A stretch of DNA of 7,751 nucleotides from DHVE2 group archaeon (GTDB taxonomy: Archaea > Thermoplasmatota > Thermoplasmata > Thermoplasmatales > Aciduliprofundaceae). Below the pieces are notes generated by a model that made no database searches, was not told the origin of the DNA, and worked only from the letters and a program-made list of their open reading frames with translations. Location of the stretch: assembly GCA_027056155.1 (NCBI GenBank), contig JALULR010000178.1, positions 1 to 7,751 of the forward strand. The letters run 5' to 3'. A program made the position numbers and the translations under genes. Positions 1-4,047 of this stretch are shown in pieces (within the stretch, counting starts at the first letter, position 1; every line of letters begins with the position of its first letter).

Positions 1-119
1 ATTTTAAAGTAAATTTGAATATTATATATTTACAAATTTATTAGAATATTTTAGTCACTATATATTTTTATTGGATTCTGCATAGAAAACTTTAAGAATA
101 AAAATGCACATTCTCCTTT
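1..119. other. AT-rich intergenic DNA before the first gene
   Basis: This stretch is almost entirely A and T, with several TATATA-like runs (around 24-31 and 58-70). I see no coding potential on either strand. The only element I would give a function is the promoter-like block just before the gene at 120, listed separately. The run of poly-A and poly-T tracts could also hold the T-rich terminator of a gene to the left of the window, but that gene is not visible. Confidence 0.5.
84..99 (+). promoter_or_regulatory. Candidate BRE/TATA promoter of the gene at 120
   Basis: A purine-rich GAAAAC (84-89) is followed by TTTAAGAAT (91-99). The centre lies about 25 bases before the ATG at 120, the usual archaeal TATA-to-transcription-start distance. 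There is no Shine-Dalgarno sequence between 100 and 119, so a leaderless mRNA beginning at or next to the ATG is the simplest reading. The TATA match is imperfect, and other A/T runs nearby could serve. Confidence 0.4.
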
Positions 120-683
120 ATGATAGATTCTAAAAAGCATTTTAGAGGTGGAATTCTTTTGACTAGAGTGGCATATATGAAGGAAAAATATGGTTTAGAC
201 GGTGTGGAAAAAATACGCACTCGGTTGATTAAAATGGGGTATCAATTACCAAATGTAGATGAAGTAAAGCTTGCAGAATGGTACCCTCAGGAATACAACG
301 TAGCATTTCTTAAAGTTTTTAGGGAGTTATATGGAGAAAGAGCGTTTATACGTTTATCAAAGAACATACCTTTTGAAAATGAGGGCTTTGTTAAACATTT
401 TGTGAAATGGCCTAAAAACCCTGAAGAACTATTTACGAATGCAGATAAACTTTGGTCTTTATTTTATAATTTTGGAAGATTAGAAGGAAAAATAATTAGT
501 GAGCGAGAAGGTATAGTATATGGCTACGATGTTTCTGATGATCCCATATTTTGTGAGTTTCTCACACATTATTTTGAGGGTTTAGTAGGTAGTATCGCAA
601 AAACAAATGTCACAGTTAAACATACAGAGTGTGTGTTTAGAGGAAATGAAAGGGAGAAATGGGAAATCAAATCTGGATTTTAA
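120..683 (+). CDS. Orphan small protein, V4R/HNOB-like ligand-binding domain (tentative)
   Basis: Function unknown. The 187-residue protein is soluble, with no signal peptide or membrane helix. The N-terminus reads FRGGILLTRVAYMKEKYG (8-25), then comes a mostly helical middle with a WYP motif (54-56) and LWSLFYNFGRLEG (111-123), and it closes with FCEFLTHYFEGLVGSIA (144-160) and a short strand pair ending in CVFRGNEREKWEIKSGF (171-187). This order (helical core, then F.G.l, then C...G....W.I at the C-terminus) recalls the small-molecule-sensing V4R, HNOB and DUF2378/TIGR02265-type domains, but I recognise the shape rather than a family signature. A TTG at 159 has a good ribosome binding site (GAGGTGG, 145-151), yet starting there would delete the GGIL region that seems part of the fold, so the leaderless ATG at 120 is preferred. 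The gene stands alone and is visibly more AT-rich than purA next to it, consistent with transfer or relaxed turnover. Confidence 0.6.
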   Translation: MIDSKKHFRGGILLTRVAYMKEKYGLDGVEKIRTRLIKMGYQLPNVDEVKLAEWYPQEYNVAFLKVFRELYGERAFIRLSKNIPFENEGFVKHFVKWPKNPEELFTNADKLWSLFYNFGRLEGKIISEREGIVYGYDVSDDPIFCEFLTHYFEGLVGSIAKTNVTVKHTECVFRGNEREKWEIKSGF

Positions 684-702
684 GTATATTGATTGTATAG
701 TG

Positions 703-730
703 CTTTGTTTTACTTCTTTTTATTTTTAAA
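703..730 (+). terminator. T-rich probable archaeal terminator
   Basis: Twenty bases after the stop of the first gene there is a cluster of T runs (TTTGTTTTA, CTTCTTTTTATTTTT) without a preceding GC-rich hairpin. Archaeal RNA polymerase commonly terminates at such oligo-T tracts. The position fits the end of the single-gene transcript starting near 120. Confidence 0.45.
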
Positions 731-869
731 TATATTTATCGATACTTGTAGTTTTCAAATATTTTTTAATCTCTTTGCATAGCTTCTTGTTGGGGCGTAG
801 GTGAGTTGGGATATCCTACTGGGTTATTAGTGGCAATAATTTTGCTGTATACTTTTTGTTCATTTGACA

Positions 870-877
870 CATAAAAC
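870..877 (+). promoter_or_regulatory. Candidate TATA element of purA
   Basis: CATAAAAC sits about 25 bases before position 898, which would give a leader of roughly 35 bases containing the ribosome binding site at 920-925. It is a weak TATA match. It is the best A/T block at a sensible distance before purA; the TGTATACTT at 846-854 is an alternative giving a longer leader. Confidence 0.3.
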
Positions 878-919
878 AGCCGATGAAAAAGATTATTAGG
901 CATGCATGGATACATGCGT

Positions 920-925
920 GGTGAG
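920..925 (+). promoter_or_regulatory. Ribosome binding site that decides the purA start
   Basis: GGTGAG ends seven bases before the ATG at 933. The upstream in-frame ATG at 906 has no comparable site, and the nine residues it would add (MDTCVVSVS) precede the point where the family's conserved first strand begins. Confidence 0.65.
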
Positions 926-932
926 TGTATCT

Positions 933-2132
933 ATGAACCTTGCGGTAATTGGGTTACAGTTCGGTGATGAGGGAAAAGGCAAAATTGTAGATTTTCTCGC
1001 TGAGCGCTTTGATATTATTGCGAGATTTTCAGGCGGCAGTAATGCTGGGCATACAGTTATCCATGACGGTGTGCCGGTAAAGTTTCATCTGCTCCCTAGC
1101 GGAGTAATTCGCGGAAAAGTTGGAATATTGGGCAACGGCATGGCAATAGACCCGGGCAAGGTACTTGATGAGATAAACATGATTAAGAGCATGGGAATTC
1201 ACCCTAAATTGTATATATCTTCAAAGGCGCACGTGGTTACTTCTCTGCATCGTGCGCTAGATAGCAGAGATGATGAACTCGTTGGAATTGGTACTACCAA
1301 GCAAGGAATTGGGCCCACATATACGAGCAAATATCGCAGAATTGGTATACGTGTGGCTGATTTATATAATCCTCAAACGTTAGAGAAAAAGTTACAGCTT
1401 TTTATTGAGTTGAATTCTTTGAATATTGATAAAAATGAGCTTAATGAAGAATTGAAAAGGTTATCGCACTATGGTACTTTAATAAAAGACTCTGTAGTTG
1501 ATACCGAGGTGCTTATTAATAACATGATGGATAGTGGAAAAAGCGCGTTGTTTGAAGGCTCGCAGGGCACATTTTTAGATGTGGATTTTGGCACATACCC
1601 TTTTGTGACATCATCATCAACGACCGTGGGTGGTGTTGTAACAGGGCTCGGTGTGCCGCCATCTAAGATACATCGAGTTCTTGGCATTGCAAAAGCTTAT
1701 ACAACCCGAGTTGGCGCGGGTCCTTTTCCCACAGAGTTGAGTGGCAAGGAGGGCGATGAGCTTCGAGCTCGCGGCAGGGAATATGGAGCGACTACTGGCA
1801 GACCTAGGCGAGTTGGGTACTTGGATATGGTTCTCCTTCGATATGCCTCGCTAATTAATGGCGTGACAGAGATAGCTCTTACAAAGCTGGATATTCTCCA
1901 AGGTATGGATGAAATACAGGTGGGCACGGCTTATGACTGCAATGCAACCCGCTATTTGTATCCTCCTGCTAACATAGATGGGTGCAAGGTGAATTATGAC
2001 CTTTACGCTGGCTGGGCAAGCATAGATGATAAAAACCTAAATGACTATGTAAAAAATATAGAGCGTGAGACAAAGGCTAGAGTGTCAATACTTTCCTACG
2101 GCCCGGAGCCGGAGTCCACCGTGGAGCTATAA
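933..2132 (+). CDS. purA: Adenylosuccinate synthetase
   Basis: PurA makes adenylosuccinate from IMP, aspartate and GTP, the first committed step from IMP to AMP, as a cytoplasmic homodimer. The 399-residue product carries all the diagnostic family blocks. The P-loop variant QFGDEGKGK is at 9-17, with catalytic Asp12, and GGSNAGHTV supplies catalytic His40. GTTKQGIGPTYTSKYRRIG starts at 120. FEGSQGTFLDVDFGTYP lies at 208-223, TRVGAGPFPTE at 258-268, and the IMP-binding ATTGRPRRVGYLD at 286-298. The guanine-binding LTKLD is at 316-320 and SYGP at 388-391. The length falls between the roughly 340-residue forms of some hyperthermophilic archaea and the roughly 430-residue bacterial form. The final motif reads SYGPEPEST, where many homologues have an Arg two residues after the Pro. 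The start at 933 is chosen over 906 because of the GGTGAG at 920-925. The gene appears monocistronic and ends directly against the stop of the opposite-strand regulator. Confidence 0.97.
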   Translation: MNLAVIGLQFGDEGKGKIVDFLAERFDIIARFSGGSNAGHTVIHDGVPVKFHLLPSGVIRGKVGILGNGMAIDPGKVLDEINMIKSMGIHPKLYISSKAHVVTSLHRALDSRDDELVGIGTTKQGIGPTYTSKYRRIGIRVADLYNPQTLEKKLQLFIELNSLNIDKNELNEELKRLSHYGTLIKDSVVDTEVLINNMMDSGKSALFEGSQGTFLDVDFGTYPFVTSSSTTVGGVVTGLGVPPSKIHRVLGIAKAYTTRVGAGPFPTELSGKEGDELRARGREYGATTGRPRRVGYLDMVLLRYASLINGVTEIALTKLDILQGMDEIQVGTAYDCNATRYLYPPANIDGCKVNYDLYAGWASIDDKNLNDYVKNIERETKARVSILSYGPEPESTVEL

Positions 2133-2444
2133 TCACATCTCTTCGATCTCAGCTATCTCTCGAAGTACGCTTTCAGAGTCAGAGATAATCTCCTCCAGTA
2201 CTTTTCTCACTGATTTTATTTCCTTTTTTGCGCGTTTTGTTGCCCTTGCTCCCTCCGGGGTTGGCTCTATTAGCTTTTCTTGCTCTAAAACTCTGAGTGA
2301 GTAGCGCACCTTGTGCTCTGGTAAATTCGTTATCTGTGCAAGTTTTATGATTCCAATGGGCTGGTTTTTTATTACTTCGTTGAGTATATGTATGTGCCTC
2401 TTTACTATGTCCATTTCCGATTCTAATTTTGATGTAATTATCAT
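2133..2444 (-). CDS. Small winged-helix transcriptional regulator
   Basis: The 103-residue protein is a probable DNA-binding regulator of the archaeal winged-helix type. Residues 13-28 form a first helix (IVKRHIHILNEVIKNQ). PIGIIKLAQITNLPEHKVRY (29-48) is the helix-turn-helix, SLRVLEQEKLIEPTPEG (49-65) completes the recognition helix and wing, and a charged helical tail (70-103, coiled-coil-like) probably dimerises. The motif PIGIIKL..-.L..HKVRYSLR.LE resembles a family of short archaeal predicted regulators (COG3388-like, from memory). No metal- or ligand-binding residues are evident. A GTG at 2453 would add three residues, but GGGGTGA (2450-2456) is ideally spaced for the ATG at 2444. It is transcribed divergently from the propeller/ATPase pair, sharing about 196 bases of upstream DNA, so it may regulate that pair or itself. 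Its TGA directly abuts the purA TAA. Confidence 0.82.
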   Translation of the reverse strand: MIITSKLESEMDIVKRHIHILNEVIKNQPIGIIKLAQITNLPEHKVRYSLRVLEQEKLIEPTPEGARATKRAKKEIKSVRKVLEEIISDSESVLREIAEIEEM

Positions 2445-2449
2445 ATTAA

Positions 2450-2456
2450 TCACCCC
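2450..2456 (-). promoter_or_regulatory. Ribosome binding site of the 2133-2444 regulator
   Basis: On the minus strand GGGGTGA lies five bases before the ATG at 2444. It overlaps the alternative GTG codon at 2453-2451, which argues against that codon as the start. Confidence 0.65.
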
Positions 2457-2488
2457 TGTTATTTGCTATCATTTGTATTCGCCTATGG

Positions 2489-2503
2489 TATTTATCTTTT
2501 TCC
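2489..2503 (-). promoter_or_regulatory. Candidate BRE/TATA of the 2133-2444 regulator
   Basis: Read on the minus strand, GGAAAAA is followed directly by GATAAATA, a good BRE-TATA pair. It would start transcription near 2467 and give a leader of about 23 bases that includes the ribosome binding site. A second TATA-like TTTAAATA on the same strand at 2530-2537 would give a leader of about 64 bases. Confidence 0.45.
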
Positions 2504-2604
2504 ATGCTTTGCTGATTAAATTTGTGTGTTATTTAAATATTTATCGTGCATTTATATCTCCCAAATAGAACATAATTATTATCTATAAATTTTATTCAAA
2601 TCTG

Positions 2605-2620
2605 CAAAAATCTTATATAA
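2605..2620 (+). promoter_or_regulatory. TATA promoter of the propeller/ATPase operon
   Basis: TTATATAA (2613-2620) is preceded by CAAAAATC as a possible BRE. Its centre is about 25 bases before the ATG at 2641, so transcription probably starts at or within a few bases of the start codon. The AGGT at 2634-2637 is too close to the ATG to be a normal ribosome binding site, which supports a leaderless mRNA. Confidence 0.6.
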
Positions 2621-2640
2621 AACGAAACTAATTAGGTACT

Positions 2641-4047
2641 ATGAAATTAGTTATTGTCGTAGTTGGATTTATACTACTTGTAAGCGCAATTCCCATAGTG
2701 ACTGCAGGGGCGTCTGTGGAAATAAATTCCGCACTTAAAGTAAAGGCGGTATCCAATGCTACATACCAAGATGGTCACAGTGTTGCAAACATGACTTTAA
2801 TTTATAACCCAAATTCGAATGCACCATACATGTTGTTTTGGGACGAAGAGGAGAATTATACCTATAAGGGAGCTAGTTACCTCACTCATGAAATAATGAT
2901 ATCCACCTCAACCGATTTTGTAAATTGGAGCGGAAGCAATAAAGACATAGTGGTTAGTATGGAAGATGGAGCAGACTCAGTTACTCCTGATGCGGCTATC
3001 AACGATTCTGATGGAAAAGCGTATCTTGTATGGAGCGAGAAAAACAAGACTAGCGGGTTCTGGGAGATTTATTATGGATATAGTCCTGATGGAATTAACT
3101 GGAGCTCGAGAGCATCTAATCATGTTATTTCGGACTATGAAAGCAAATACGTTACCGATTGTATGCACCCCAAGATAGCTATCACATCGGATAATTACGT
3201 TCATGCTGTCTGGCTTGGCAAAAACACTACTACAGATTCTTGGGAATTGTATTATGGCAATTCACCCGGTGGAAATGTTTGGAGTTCTGAGAGCAGAGAT
3301 ATCCCAATAAGTGTAGAAGATAATTACAGTGTGCAAAGTGCGGATATAACTGTTTTAGATTCAGCATCTCCTGTGCTTTGGGTGCTTTGGACTGAGTATG
3401 ATGTTTCTGGTGATTCATACGAAGTGCTCGCAGCAAATAGCACATACCCATATACCAAGTGGAATACTACTATTATAGAGAGCACGTATAAAGAAAATGC
3501 ATATAATATCACCGCAGTGGTTTATAATAATGAAATATATGCGTTTTGGGAGCAGGAAGTAAAAGAGAATGGCAAAGAGGTTCGAGAGATAGATGGAGCT
3601 TATTTCCATGATGGGTACTGGGATTCAACTGTAGATATTATTTCGTACGAAGATGGTCATAATGCTACTAATCCCTCTGCCGGCGCCTCGCCACAAGGTT
3701 TGTTTGTAGTATGGAACGAATATGACGAGAATAGCGGGCATGAAGAGATAATGATAGGTAACATGTCCTCCAATGGCTGGAGCTCTGCTAACGAGGATAT
3801 AGTTGTAACTCATGATACAGGTGCACCTAATAAGGATCCTAGCATAGTTGTAGGTGAGTTCAATACGCTCTATCTTGCATGGTTGCACTGGACTGAGGAA
3901 TCCACCAAGCAACGTGGTTTCTGGGGCGGTTGCACCATGGTTGCCAATACCGATGACGTTATTCCAGAGCTACAGATTCCGATAATGGCTGTTGCTGCGG
4001 CGATGCTGGTGCTTTTATATGCTGGTTGGAAGAGAAAGAGAGCTTGA
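2641..4047 (+). CDS. Secreted, membrane-anchored seven-repeat beta-propeller protein
   Basis: The 468-residue protein is an exported surface protein with no catalytic function I can assign. Residues 1-23 are a signal peptide (MKLVIVVVGFILLVSAIPIV, then TAG). The body holds seven repeats marked by a hydrophobic-hydrophobic-Trp strand at Trp 67, 131, 191, 250, 303, 358 and 414, spaced 53-64 residues, as expected for a beta-propeller. Several repeats also carry Asp-box-like turns: STDFVNWS (89-96), SPDGINWSS (148-156), SPGGNVWSS (208-216). Fourteen N-x-S/T sequons point to heavy N-glycosylation outside the cell. The C-terminus has IPEL (441-444), a hydrophobic helix (about 445-462) and KRKRA, a tail anchor putting the propeller outside and the basic tail inside. 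The IPEL-plus-helix-plus-basic end resembles IPEF-type archaeal sorting tails. I do not see the full catalytic set of a sialidase, so a binding or sensing role is more likely. The last 29 bases overlap the start of the ATPase gene. Confidence 0.8.
   Translation: MKLVIVVVGFILLVSAIPIVTAGASVEINSALKVKAVSNATYQDGHSVANMTLIYNPNSNAPYMLFWDEEENYTYKGASYLTHEIMISTSTDFVNWSGSNKDIVVSMEDGADSVTPDAAINDSDGKAYLVWSEKNKTSGFWEIYYGYSPDGINWSSRASNHVISDYESKYVTDCMHPKIAITSDNYVHAVWLGKNTTTDSWELYYGNSPGGNVWSSESRDIPISVEDNYSVQSADITVLDSASPVLWVLWTEYDVSGDSYEVLAANSTYPYTKWNTTIIESTYKENAYNITAVVYNNEIYAFWEQEVKENGKEVREIDGAYFHDGYWDSTVDIISYEDGHNATNPSAGASPQGLFVVWNEYDENSGHEEIMIGNMSSNGWSSANEDIVVTHDTGAPNKDPSIVVGEFNTLYLAWLHWTEESTKQRGFWGGCTMVANTDDVIPELQIPIMAVAAAMLVLLYAGWKRKRA
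4008..4011 (+). promoter_or_regulatory. Ribosome binding site of the ATPase inside the propeller gene
   Basis: GGTG ends seven bases before the ATG at 4019, inside the codons for the propeller protein's membrane anchor. It supports the ATG at 4019 over the TTG at 3992 and indicates translational coupling of the two genes. Confidence 0.5.

Noticed and set aside
159..683. TTG start for the first gene with ribosome binding site at 145-151
   Set aside because: It is plausible by signal, but it removes FRGGIL, which looks like part of the conserved N-terminal strand. Kept only as an alternative.
797..819. Inverted repeat GTAGG/CCTAC upstream of purA
   Set aside because: A five-base stem with a 13-base loop is expected by chance and no riboswitch-like conserved core is visible.
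806..874. 22-codon frame from TTG 806, preceded by GGTGAG, encoding a hydrophobic peptide (GYPTGLLVAIILLYTF)
   Set aside because: It looks like a membrane-helix peptide or the tail of a lost gene, but it is too short, starts with TTG, directly follows its binding site with no spacing, and has no recognisable relative.
881..890. CGATGA as a possible C box of a C/D guide RNA
   Set aside because: No matching D box at the right distance and no paired C'/D' boxes were found.
900..917. GCATG/CATGC inverted repeat just before purA
   Set aside because: The stem is short and there is no matching second copy or relation to a promoter element, so an operator call is not supported.
906..932. Upstream in-frame ATG for purA adding nine residues
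   Set aside because: It has no ribosome binding site, and the ATG at 933 has GGTGAG at ideal spacing and starts directly at the conserved first strand of PurA.
3992..4018. TTG start that would lengthen the ATPase by nine residues
   Set aside because: The added MLRRCWCFY is just the out-of-frame reading of the propeller's membrane anchor, while the ATG at 4019 starts exactly at the AAA_16 entry motif LVGRERE and has GGTG upstream.
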